A stretch of DNA of 19,982 nucleotides, taken from NCBI GenBank assembly GCA_964595655.1, contig CAZQQV010000027.1:1-19982 (forward strand), given 5' to 3'. The notes beneath the pieces were generated by a model that made no database searches, was not told the origin of the DNA, and saw only the letters and a list, made by a program, of their open reading frames with translations. How positions within the stretch are numbered: position 1 is the first letter of the stretch; the number at the start of each line of letters is the position of its first letter. A program made the position numbers and the translations under genes. Positions 13,166-19,982 of this stretch are shown piece by piece. Source of the stretch: Caldimicrobium sp964595655 (GTDB lineage: Bacteria > Desulfobacterota > Thermodesulfobacteria > Thermodesulfobacteriales > Thermodesulfobacteriaceae).

Positions 13166-14809
13166 ATGCTTCTTGAATTAAAGATTAAAAATTTTGTGCT
13201 TATTGAAGAGGCTTCTTTCACCTTTGATAAAGGGCTTACAGTTTTTACTGGTGAAACAGGGGCAGGAAAGTCCCTTTTGGTAAAGGCTTTAAAGCTTTTG
13301 TTGGGAGAAAAGGGAGGAGGGGGCTACATAAAGCCAGGAAGTGAATGGGCAGAAGTTGAGGCCCTAATTTACGGAGGGGACCCTCTTGCCAAAAAACTTA
13401 AAGAAATGGGCTATCCCCCTGAAGAGGAAATTCACATAAAACGCATCATTACTCAGCAAAGACAAAGAGCCTATCTTAATGGCTCCCCCATCACCCTTGG
13501 CGAACTTGCAAGGCTCACCAAAGATTTAATCTCCCTTACCAGCCAGCACGAATATTACACCTTTCTGAATAGAGAAAATCAACTTATTTTTCTTGACGAA
13601 ATCCTGGGAGTAAAACCTATACTTAAGAATTATCAGGAAAAGTTTTTTCAATACAAAGTTTTAAAACAGGAAATTGTCGAACTTGAGAAAAAGATTTCAG
13701 AGGCCACTTTAAAAAGGGATTTTCTTCTCTATCAGATCTCAGAAATTGAGGAACTCAATCCCGATCCAGAAGAAGAGGCAGAGCTTATTAAAAAAAGGGA
13801 AAGATTGAGGCATCTTCAATTGATAAAGGAGCTTGTCTATGCCCTTTCCTCTGAACTTGAAGAGGCAAGTGTTCACCTTTCTCAGTCTTTAAACTTATTG
13901 CAGAAGCTCTCTCGCATTGAGACTTCCCTTTTTGAAAGGGAAAAAACCCTTCAAGGCCTTTATTATGAGCTAAAGGAACTGCAAAGGGATCTTTCAGGGC
14001 TTTCAGCAGAACTTCCTGAAGACGAAAGCCCTCTTGAAGAAATAGAGGCAAGGCTTTCCCGTTATGAAAAGCTCAAGAAAAAATACGGAAAAGATGCAAG
14101 AGGGCTTAAGGAACTTAAGGAAGAATTAAAAAAAGAGCTTTCTCTTTTGGAGTTCGGAGAAGAGAAGCTCACCGAACTTTTACAAAAAAGAGAAAGCCTT
14201 GAAAAGGAGCTTATCGACCTTGCTTTAGAAATCAGAAAACTAAGAATCGCAGGGATCCCCAGCCTTAAAAGTCTCATTAAAAAAGAGCTAAAGGACCTTG
14301 GAATGGAAAAAGTTGAATTTGAAATTCAATTAAAGATGAAAGAACCTGGAGCTGAGAATTTAACTCTTTATGGTCTTGATGAGGTGGAGTTTCTTTTTTC
14401 ACCCAATCCAGGCCAACCTTTAAGGCCTCTTGAAAAGATAGCTTCAGGTGGTGAGCTTTCAAGAATTTTTCTTGCCCTTAAAACCCTTCTTAAAGAAAAA
14501 TCCCAGGCTCAAACCCTAATTTTTGACGAGGTTGATACCGGAATTGGTGGACATACTGCTTTGAGGGTAGGAGAGAAGCTTAAAGAGCTCTCTCAGGATT
14601 TTCAGGTTATCTGTATTACCCATCTTCCCCAAATTGCTCGTTTTGCGGATCATCATTTTGTGGTGGAGAAACATCTCGGTGAGAATGAGACAATTACCTC
14701 CTTTAGAAAGGTGGAGGGAGAAGAGCGCTTGAGGGAAGTTGCCAGAATGCTTGGAGATAGTGAAAATCTTGAATTAGCTAAAAAATTCCTAAAGGCCTCT
14801 TATGCCTAA
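13166..14809 (+). CDS. recN: DNA repair protein RecN
   Basis: A 547-aa SMC-like ATPase that acts at DNA double-strand breaks with RecA. The N-terminal MLLELKIKNFVLIEEASFTF begins as RecN proteins usually do. It is followed by Walker A GETGAGKS (29-36), the RecN-type SQHEYYTFL segment, a long coiled coil (roughly 145-365), the ABC signature ASGGELSR, and Walker B LIFDEVDTGIGG. I prefer the ATG at 13166 to the in-frame ATG at 13145: the family's N-terminus fits, and the predicted promoter places transcription start after 13145. Neither start has a Shine-Dalgarno sequence. The 3' end overlaps the next gene by 8 bp. Confidence 0.95.
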   Translation: MLLELKIKNFVLIEEASFTFDKGLTVFTGETGAGKSLLVKALKLLLGEKGGGGYIKPGSEWAEVEALIYGGDPLAKKLKEMGYPPEEEIHIKRIITQQRQRAYLNGSPITLGELARLTKDLISLTSQHEYYTFLNRENQLIFLDEILGVKPILKNYQEKFFQYKVLKQEIVELEKKISEATLKRDFLLYQISEIEELNPDPEEEAELIKKRERLRHLQLIKELVYALSSELEEASVHLSQSLNLLQKLSRIETSLFEREKTLQGLYYELKELQRDLSGLSAELPEDESPLEEIEARLSRYEKLKKKYGKDARGLKELKEELKKELSLLEFGEEKLTELLQKRESLEKELIDLALEIRKLRIAGIPSLKSLIKKELKDLGMEKVEFEIQLKMKEPGAENLTLYGLDEVEFLFSPNPGQPLRPLEKIASGGELSRIFLALKTLLKEKSQAQTLIFDEVDTGIGGHTALRVGEKLKELSQDFQVICITHLPQIARFADHHFVVEKHLGENETITSFRKVEGEERLREVARMLGDSENLELAKKFLKASYA

Positions 14810-15731
14810 GGCTCTTCTTCTCTTTTCAGAGGGACTTGATAGCACCCTTTCGGGGCTCATTTTGAAACGCGAGGGGATTGAGGTTTGCGCTGTGCGCTTT
14901 ATCACCCCCTTTTTTGGTTGGAAATATAGAGAAAACCCGGAAAGTTTCATAAAAAAAATTAAATCCTTCGGTTTTGATGAGGGTTTGGTTATTGATGTCA
15001 CCGAGGAATACCTTGAGATCCTAAAGAGCCCAAAACACGGTTATGGAGATTATGCCAATCCCTGTATAGATTGCAAAATCTTTTTTTTAAAAAAGGCAAA
15101 AGCCCTGATGGAAGAGCTTTCTGCTGATTTTATTGCAACTGGCGAGGTTTTGGGGCAAAGGCCTATGAGTCAAAATAAGATGGCCATGGAGATTATTGAG
15201 AAAGAGGCAGGTGTCTCAGGCCTTGTTTTAAGGCCTCTTTCTGCCAAACTTTTAAAGGAAACCGAGCCTGAGAAGAGGGGCCTTATTAAAAGAGAGAATC
15301 TCTATGCCCACAGAGGAAGAAGAAGGCTTTTTCAATTAGAGCTTGCCAAGGAGTTTAAGCTTAAAGAAATTCCAACCCCTGCAGGGGGGTGTCTCCTTAC
15401 TGATCCCGTTATAGGTTCAAGAGTTTTAAAGGTTATAAAGGAAAAAAGAACACTTACTCCCAAAACTGCAGAACTTTTAACTTTGGGAAGACACCACTTT
15501 GACGGAGAAATCTGGGTGATCCTTGGAAGAAATGAAGAAGAAAACATCAAAATACAAAGGATTGTAGATGGAGCCTATCCCATTTATACCCTTAGTGATC
15601 CCTCTCCTTTCCTCGCAGTTGTTGAGGGGAATCCCTCTGAAGAGTATCTTAAAGAGCTTCTCCTTAAATACTCAAAGAAAGCAAGAAAAAGACTTGAAGA
15701 AGGGGGAGAGGTTGAGCTTATTAAGCTTTGA
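14802..15731 (+). CDS. PP-loop ATP pyrophosphatase, tRNA-thiolation-like, with possible NFACT-R tail
   Basis: A 309-aa enzyme related to the MnmA/ThiI tRNA sulfurases. The PP-loop is SEGLDS (9-14; usually SGGxDS, so one Gly is Glu). NPCIDC (86-91) resembles the MnmA catalytic segment NPCxxC, and GGCLLTD (195-201) supplies a likely second catalytic Cys197. GEVLGQRPMSQN (114-125) is typical of this subgroup. The C-terminus (about 224-260), with LGRHHFDGEIWVILGRNEEEN, resembles the NFACT-R RNA-binding domain that has been reported fused to thiouridine synthases. It probably thiolates a tRNA uridine, but the position is unknown and no THUMP domain is seen. It overlaps recN and the SAM hydrolase gene. 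Confidence 0.65.
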   Translation: MPKALLLFSEGLDSTLSGLILKREGIEVCAVRFITPFFGWKYRENPESFIKKIKSFGFDEGLVIDVTEEYLEILKSPKHGYGDYANPCIDCKIFFLKKAKALMEELSADFIATGEVLGQRPMSQNKMAMEIIEKEAGVSGLVLRPLSAKLLKETEPEKRGLIKRENLYAHRGRRRLFQLELAKEFKLKEIPTPAGGCLLTDPVIGSRVLKVIKEKRTLTPKTAELLTLGRHHFDGEIWVILGRNEEENIKIQRIVDGAYPIYTLSDPSPFLAVVEGNPSEEYLKELLLKYSKKARKRLEEGGEVELIKL

Positions 15732-16527
15732 ACCCTCGGGAGTAGTTGTATTTTTCTCGGATTTCGGACTTAAAGACCATTATGCAGGAGTTGTCAAAGG
15801 AAGAATTCTAAGTGAACTGTATAAGGCATCAAAGGAGTTTTCAGGAATTCAATTTATTGATTTAACCCATGAGATACCTCCTCAGGATGTTAGAAAGGGA
15901 GCTCTTCTTTTAAAGTTTTCTTATAAGTATTTTCCCTCAGGGACCATTTTTCTTGGAATTGTAGATCCAGGAGTGGGAACGGAAAGAAAGGCCCTTATTC
16001 TTGCAACAGAGAAATATCTTTTTGTTGGGCCAGACAATGGTCTTTTTACTTTTGTCTTAAAAGAGGAAGCTCTCAGAGTTTTTGAGATTGAGAAAGATAG
16101 GGTTTTACTGCCCCCCTATAGTTCAACCTTTCACGGAAGGGATCTCTTTGCCCCAGTTGTTGCCAGACTTTTATTAAAAGAAGATGTAAGGGGTTTTGCC
16201 AGGGAAATTAAAAAGGAAGCCCTTTTTTATCTTGATTTTCCAGATCCCATAAAGACAGAGGAAGGCTATAGACTTTCCCTATGGTATGTGGATCATTTCG
16301 GTAATTTGATTACCAATTTTTCAAAGGAGATGGCTATAAGCCCCTTTGAGGTATTTGTTAATCATAGGAAAGTGAGATTTGTGAATACCTATGGAGAAGG
16401 CAAAGAAGGAGAGATAATCTCCCTTTTTGGAAGTGAAGGACTTTTAGAGATAGCCTTAAAAAATGGTTCAGCTTTTGAGGTTTTGGGACATCCCGAAATA
16501 GAGATCAAGTTTTTGAAAAGGTTGTAA
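15712..16527 (+). CDS. S-adenosylmethionine hydrolase (DUF62, chlorinase/fluorinase superfamily)
   Basis: A 271-aa member of the SAM hydroxide adenosyltransferase family, which splits S-adenosylmethionine with water into adenosine and methionine. Motifs: FFSDFGLKDHYAG (14-26, Asp17), IDLTHEIPPQDV, VDPGVGTER (84-92), PDNGL (107-111), TFHGRDLFAP (139-148) and VDHFGNLITNF. The Asp-Arg-His set described for archaeal members appears as Asp85, Arg92 and His141. No halogenase-type insertion is evident. The start is probably the TTG at 15712, with GGGGGAG just upstream; the reading frame has no ATG or GTG near the conserved N-terminus. It overlaps the PP-loop gene by 20 bp, and the rpsP promoter lies at its stop. 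Confidence 0.88.
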   Translation: MSLLSFEPSGVVVFFSDFGLKDHYAGVVKGRILSELYKASKEFSGIQFIDLTHEIPPQDVRKGALLLKFSYKYFPSGTIFLGIVDPGVGTERKALILATEKYLFVGPDNGLFTFVLKEEALRVFEIEKDRVLLPPYSSTFHGRDLFAPVVARLLLKEDVRGFAREIKKEALFYLDFPDPIKTEEGYRLSLWYVDHFGNLITNFSKEMAISPFEVFVNHRKVRFVNTYGEGKEGEIISLFGSEGLLEIALKNGSAFEVLGHPEIEIKFLKRL

Positions 16528-16549
16528 AAATTAAAAGTGGTGTTATAAT
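16522..16549 (+). promoter_or_regulatory. rpsP operon promoter
   Basis: TTGTAA (16522-16527), 16 bp, then a perfect TATAAT (16544-16549). The -35 overlaps the stop codon of the SAM hydrolase gene. Transcription would start near 16556, giving a leader of about 28 nt before rpsP. Confidence 0.65.
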
Positions 16550-16583
16550 TTTTACTGAATTTTGTTATATAGGAGGGATTAGC

Positions 16584-16826
16584 GTGCCTGTAAGAATTAG
16601 ATTAATGAGAATGGGGCGGAGGAAGAGGCCCTTTTACAGGGTAGTTGCTGCTGACTCAAGAGCTCCAAGGGATGGTAAATTTCTTGACATCCTCGGATAT
16701 TATGATCCTTTAAAAGAACCCTATGAATTTAAAGTTGATCCTGAAAAAGTAAAACTATGGCTTCAAAGAGGAGCAGAGCCTACAGAGACAGTGAGAGCCC
16801 TTTTAAAGAGGGCAGGTCTCCTTTAA
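16584..16826 (+). CDS. rpsP: Ribosomal protein S16
   Basis: The 80-aa 30S subunit protein S16, usual length. It opens MPVRIRLMRMGRRKRPFYRVVAADSR, the family signature, and contains LGYYDP and the C-terminal WLQRGAEPTETVRALLKRAG. The start codon is GTG at 16584, with AGGAGGG seven bases upstream. It heads the rpsP-khpA-rimM-trmD operon, an order common across bacteria. Confidence 0.97.
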   Translation: MPVRIRLMRMGRRKRPFYRVVAADSRAPRDGKFLDILGYYDPLKEPYEFKVDPEKVKLWLQRGAEPTETVRALLKRAGLL

Positions 16827-16860
16827 AAGGAATTAGAAAATTCACCTGAGGAGGAACGAA

Positions 16861-17100
16861 ATGAGCAAGCTCAAAGATCTTGTTGAGCAGATCGCAAAGG
16901 TTCTTGTTGACAAGCCAGAAGCAGTTCAGATTAACGAAATTGAAGGAGAACAAACCTCTGTTATTGAACTTAAAGTTGCCAAAGAGGACCTTGGGAAAAT
17001 TATCGGTAAAGAAGGTAGAACTGCCAAGGCAATAAGAACCATTCTTGGAGCAGCGGGAAGCAAACTCAAAAAGAGGGTGGTTCTCGAAATCATTGAATAA
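16861..17100 (+). CDS. khpA: KH-domain RNA-binding protein KhpA (YlqC)
   Basis: A 79-aa single KH domain, with the nucleic-acid loop Gly49-Lys-Glu-Gly52 inside LGKIIGKEGRTAKAIRTIL. KhpA binds RNA, in some bacteria with KhpB, and is encoded between rpsP and rimM in many genomes, as here. GAGGAGG precedes the ATG at a good distance. The stop overlaps the probable rimM start. Confidence 0.93.
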   Translation: MSKLKDLVEQIAKVLVDKPEAVQINEIEGEQTSVIELKVAKEDLGKIIGKEGRTAKAIRTILGAAGSKLKKRVVLEIIE

Positions 17101-17632
17101 CCCTTCATCTCAAGAAAAAAGATATCTTCCCCTTTTTAAAGTTCTTTCCACACACGGTTTAAAGGGTGACCTCAAAGTCACCCTTCTTTCTTTTAACTCA
17201 GAAATCCTCAATAATTTAAAAACTCTTCACCTCAAAGACAAATGGGATGAACCCCTTGAGATCGAACAAATTAAAAAAGGCCCAGGGTTTAATATTTTTA
17301 TACTCAAACTTCATAATTTTGATTACGAAAAGGCAAAAGAATTGGTAAATAAAACTCTTTATATTGATGTTGAGGCTCTACCTGAAGTCTCTGAAGAGGA
17401 ATTTTATTATTATCAGCTTGAAGGGTTAATAGTGAGAGATGAGAGGGGGAAAAACTGGGGAAGGGTGGTAGAGGTTATGCCCATGGGTGAGTATGAGTTG
17501 ATTCTTGTGAGAGATGAAAAAAAGAGAGAGTTTTACATTCCCCTTGTTGAGGAATATGTGGCAAAAGTTGACAAAGATGCAGGTATAATTTTTGTTAAAA
17601 ATATTGAGGCTCTTTTCGAAAGTCAAAGTTGA
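17093..17632 (+). CDS. rimM: Ribosome maturation factor RimM
   Basis: RimM assists assembly of the 30S head and binds S19. From the TTG at 17093 the protein is 179 aa. The N-terminal RimM domain reads FKVLSTHGLKGDLKVTLL, and the C-terminal PRC barrel starts near YYYQLEGLIVRDERG and includes GRVVEVMPMGEYELILVRD and FYIPLVEEYV. An upstream in-frame ATG at 17045 would add 16 residues unlike the family and overlap khpA by 56 bp. I prefer the TTG, which overlaps the khpA stop by 8 bp, although no strong ribosome-binding site lies near it; coupling to khpA may help. Confidence 0.9.
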   Translation: MNNPSSQEKRYLPLFKVLSTHGLKGDLKVTLLSFNSEILNNLKTLHLKDKWDEPLEIEQIKKGPGFNIFILKLHNFDYEKAKELVNKTLYIDVEALPEVSEEEFYYYQLEGLIVRDERGKNWGRVVEVMPMGEYELILVRDEKKREFYIPLVEEYVAKVDKDAGIIFVKNIEALFESQS

Positions 17633-17635
17633 AAA

Positions 17636-18946
17636 ATGCACTTTCACATTCTCACCATTTTTCCTGAGTATTTTGAATCGCCCTTTAAAATAGGTCTTCT
17701 AAAAAAGGCGCTTGATAAGGGTCTTATAAAAGTAAGCCTCTATAATTTGCGGGACTTTGCTGAGGACAAACATAAAGTAGTTGATGATGAACCCTATGGC
17801 GGCGGAGAAGGCATGGTTTTTAAACCAGAACCCCTTTATAAGGCTATAACCACTATTAAAAATAACTATCCAGATATTCATGTTATTTATTTATCCCCTC
17901 AGGGAAGGCTTTTTAACCAGGAGATTGCAGAAGGGCTTGCAAAAAGGAAAAATCTTTTATTAATTTGCGGAAGATATGAAGGGATTGATGAAAGAATCAG
18001 AAGATATTTTGTGGATGAAGAAATTTCCATTGGGGATTATGTGGTTTTTGGAGGGGAGGTTGCTTCCTTGGTTTTAATTGAGGCTATATCACGATTAATA
18101 CCAGGGGTTGTGGGAAAAAGGGATTCTGTGGAGAGAGAATCCTTCACCTCGGGTTTATTGAAATATCCCTGTTACACAAGACCGCAAGAATTTATGGGAT
18201 ATAAGGTGCCTGAAGTGCTTCTTTCGGGGGATCACAAAAAAATTGAAGAGTATAGAAGAAGGGAGTCTCTAAGGCTCACCCTTGAGAGAAGGCCTGAACT
18301 TTTGAGCAAGGCCCCCTTAAATCCTAAGGATTATGAAATTTTGAGGGAGTTTTTGGAGAAACAGCGTCTCTACCTCTTTTTAATGCACTATCCTGTCTAC
18401 AACAAAAAGGGAGAGGTTATTGCCTCTGCCATCTGCAATATGGATTTACACGATCTATCTCGTCTGGGAAGAACCTATGGAATTAAAAAGGTCTATATCA
18501 TTCAGCCTCTTGAGGATCAAAGAGCCCTTGCAGAGGATTTGATTAATTACTGGCTTTCTGGAAGGGGAAGAACCTATAATCCCCTGAGAAGCGAGGCTAT
18601 AAAGCTTCTGAGAGTTGTTTCTTCCCTGGATGAAGCCCTTTCAGAGGTGGAGAAAGAAGAGGGAGAAAGACCTATCCTTGTGGGAACTGATGCCTCTCCC
18701 AAAAGACCTTTCATAAGCCCTGAGGAATTAAGAGAGCTTATATGGGTAAGGCCCCTTTCTCTTGTTCTTGGAACAGCCTGGGGGCTTGAAGAGGGTTTTT
18801 TAAAGGAGTGTGATTATTTTCTTGAGCCCATCTGGGGGCGTCTTGATTTTTATAATCACCTCTCAGTTAGATCTGCAGCTTCTATTCTTCTTGACAGAAT
18901 TTTAAAACCCTATCTTCTTTTCAAAAAATCCTTTTACTCCAAATGA
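17636..18946 (+). CDS. trmD: TrmD (tRNA m1G37 methyltransferase) fused to a second SPOUT RNA methyltransferase domain
   Basis: A 436-aa protein with two knotted methyltransferase domains in one frame. Residues 1 to about 240 are TrmD, which methylates G37 of tRNA: DDEPYGGGEGMVFKPEP (50-66), YLSPQGRLF (85-93), LICGRYEGIDERI (109-121), SIGDYVVFGGEVA (131-143) and CYTRPQEF (179-186). The position of the E. coli catalytic Asp169 appears to be Glu168 (RESF). Residues about 243-430 match the COG4752/Methyltrn_RNA_4 SPOUT family: LGRTYGIKKVYIIQPL, VLGTAWGLEEGF (377-388), and EPIWG...YNHLSVRSAASILLDRI (397-422). TrmD alone is usually about 240-260 aa. The substrate of the second domain is unknown. 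Confidence 0.92.
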   Translation: MHFHILTIFPEYFESPFKIGLLKKALDKGLIKVSLYNLRDFAEDKHKVVDDEPYGGGEGMVFKPEPLYKAITTIKNNYPDIHVIYLSPQGRLFNQEIAEGLAKRKNLLLICGRYEGIDERIRRYFVDEEISIGDYVVFGGEVASLVLIEAISRLIPGVVGKRDSVERESFTSGLLKYPCYTRPQEFMGYKVPEVLLSGDHKKIEEYRRRESLRLTLERRPELLSKAPLNPKDYEILREFLEKQRLYLFLMHYPVYNKKGEVIASAICNMDLHDLSRLGRTYGIKKVYIIQPLEDQRALAEDLINYWLSGRGRTYNPLRSEAIKLLRVVSSLDEALSEVEKEEGERPILVGTDASPKRPFISPEELRELIWVRPLSLVLGTAWGLEEGFLKECDYFLEPIWGRLDFYNHLSVRSAASILLDRILKPYLLFKKSFYSK

Positions 18947-19890
18947 GACATATAATTTTAGGTTTTTCTCATCACAGGCTTGAGGTGCTTCCTCATTTAA
19001 AGAAATATCTTAACAGGGCAGACACCATCATTCTTGAAGAGCCTGCTTCAGAGGATTTTGAAGGGTTTTTGAGGGATGAGAGAGGCTTTGAAGATTTGTT
19101 AAATAAAGAAGAGCTTGGTTTTCCTGAATACCAAAAAGAATTGTGGCAATATCTAAAAGTTCTTTACCAAAGGGGAAAGAGAGTTTTGCAGATTGAGCCC
19201 TATCTGTCTACTCTAAAAAGATTATATGAGGAAATTACTTCCAAGGAAAAACCTGATTTTGATGAAAGTTTCCAAAAAATTTATGAGATGGAAAATAGAT
19301 GCACTGGAAGGCTTCTTGAATTTTATGAGAGCACCCTGAAAGAGGATTTTGAAAGGGTAGTTGATAAAGTTATTGAATTTTCCAAGGCTGATGCTGAAAG
19401 ATTTAAACTCAGGGATGAAATGAGAGCCATGGCTATCCTTAAGAGTCTTCCTGAAAAGGGAGTGGTTTATGTGGAAGCTGGAACAAGTCATCTTCATCTT
19501 TTGAAAAGACTTGCAAAGAATTTACAAAAGACTTGGAAACTAAAAGTGGTCTTTCCTCTTTCTGACATTTGTCAAAGAATTACAGGAAAGGTTTGGATTT
19601 ATCCTCCCGGAGAGCTTTTAACTTTAAAGTATATTCTGGGGCACAGGATGACTAATAAAGAAGAGAGACTTCTTTCTGCCAGGGCATTAATTTTTATAAA
19701 AATTATACCCAAGGAGGAGTTAAAACCCAGCTCCCAAAATCCCTATCCTCATCTTAACTGGGAGCTTTCAGCCAATTTTATGGTTGAAAAACTCTCTTTT
19801 GAAGATTGCAAAAGGCTTTATGAAAAAATATTTTTTATTAAGGATTACAAAACGGCCTTTATGATAGTAAAATCCTTTCTTTCAAAATAA
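18943..19890 (+). CDS. Unrecognised protein with TraB/ChaN-like motifs
   Basis: A 315-aa protein that I cannot assign with certainty. Several short motifs sit where the Tiki/TraB/ChaN-EreA superfamily has its conserved residues: ILGFSHHRLE (5-14), IILEEP (29-34), RDEMRAMAI (157-165) and VYVEAGTSHLHLL (175-187). The first and last carry the conserved His and the middle one the RD..M pattern. Those families include membrane-associated or peptide-cleaving proteins, but no activity can be read here. There is no signal peptide or membrane segment. It overlaps the trmD fusion by ATGA, in the position where rplS normally lies. Confidence 0.7.
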   Translation: MRHIILGFSHHRLEVLPHLKKYLNRADTIILEEPASEDFEGFLRDERGFEDLLNKEELGFPEYQKELWQYLKVLYQRGKRVLQIEPYLSTLKRLYEEITSKEKPDFDESFQKIYEMENRCTGRLLEFYESTLKEDFERVVDKVIEFSKADAERFKLRDEMRAMAILKSLPEKGVVYVEAGTSHLHLLKRLAKNLQKTWKLKVVFPLSDICQRITGKVWIYPPGELLTLKYILGHRMTNKEERLLSARALIFIKIIPKEELKPSSQNPYPHLNWELSANFMVEKLSFEDCKRLYEKIFFIKDYKTAFMIVKSFLSK

Positions 19891-19898
19891 TTTGATGC

Positions 19899-19965
19899 TC
19901 TGCTGGAATAACAGATAATTTATAGTTACAGTAGCCGGACTCTGTAGTCTGCTGGAAAACCAGAT
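19899..19965 (+). repeat. Imperfect 18-bp direct repeat, two copies
   Basis: TCTGCTGGAATAACAGAT (19899-19916) and TCTGCTGGAAAACCAGAT (19948-19965) match at 16 of 18 positions, 49 bp apart. The second copy contains a perfect hairpin, CTGG-AAAA-CCAG. They lie just past the last gene. Two copies with no regular spacer array are not enough to call a CRISPR. Confidence 0.55.
19931..19952 (+). repeat. REP-like hairpin, unit E
   Basis: The unit starts GTAGCCGGACT and ends CTGTAGTCTGC. It has the same GTAGCC head and CTGC end as units A-D, with a GACT/AGTC stem in place of GGCT/AGCC. The stem changes are on both arms, which suggests the fold is what is conserved. Confidence 0.45.
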
Positions 19966-19982
19966 GCAAGTAGTTTTAAATT

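Noticed and set aside
15568..15711. N-terminal extension of the SAM hydrolase from an upstream ATG
   Set aside because: The extension runs through the out-of-frame coding sequence of the PP-loop gene and has no counterpart in the family; the TTG at 15712 gives the usual length.
19899..19965. CRISPR array at the right edge
   Set aside because: There are only two imperfect repeats, the intervening DNA holds a REP-like hairpin rather than a spacer, and no cas gene is present.

Overview
The window looks like a chromosome segment of a thermophilic, Gram-negative, strictly respiratory or disproportionating bacterium, most likely of the Thermodesulfobacteriota (Thermodesulfobacterium/Caldimicrobium-like). 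This is inferred from several things: moderately AT-rich DNA, Lys/Glu/Leu-rich proteins, a heptose kinase (LPS synthesis), a small periplasmic c-type cytochrome, GTAGCC-type intergenic hairpins, and gene orders seen in that group. No rRNA, tRNA, CRISPR array, transposase or prophage gene is visible.

Layout. Positions 1-365 are intergenic and rich in REP-like hairpins. Positions 366-6119 form a leftward operon: recA, rfaE1 (heptose-7-phosphate kinase), eno, tldE and trpD. Spacings are 9 bp or less or overlapping up to trpD. A strong -35/-10 pair lies upstream of recA, with a perfect palindrome across the -10. Positions 6408-11254 form a rightward six-gene operon: cupin, DUF1015, a Cys-cluster protein, a UDP-glucuronate-4-epimerase-like protein, a class II aldolase and hemL. 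One TAAATG junction and four successive ATGA overlaps link the genes. ilvC (11258-12250) faces hemL with only 3 bp between the stop codons.

Positions 12510-12935 carry a leftward pair with its own promoter: a monoheme cytochrome c and a 52-codon secreted Lys-rich peptide that ends in Gly-Cys. Diverging from it, 13166-16527 holds recN, a PP-loop tRNA-thiolation-like enzyme and an S-adenosylmethionine hydrolase. Positions 16584-19890 form the ribosome/tRNA maturation operon rpsP, khpA, rimM and trmD, followed by an unrecognised gene. Here trmD is fused to a second SPOUT methyltransferase domain, and the usual rplS is absent from its place. The last 90 bp again contain hairpins and an imperfect direct repeat.

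How the genes work together. Most of the window is housekeeping: recombination and repair (recA, recN), glycolysis (eno), amino-acid synthesis (trpD, ilvC), tetrapyrrole synthesis (hemL) and translation. The least ordinary parts are the TrmD-SPOUT fusion, the TraB/ChaN-like gene after it, the cytochrome/Lys-rich-peptide pair, the palindromic control region of recA, the apparently leaderless recN, and the dispersed REP-like family. I found no clearly new multi-gene system.
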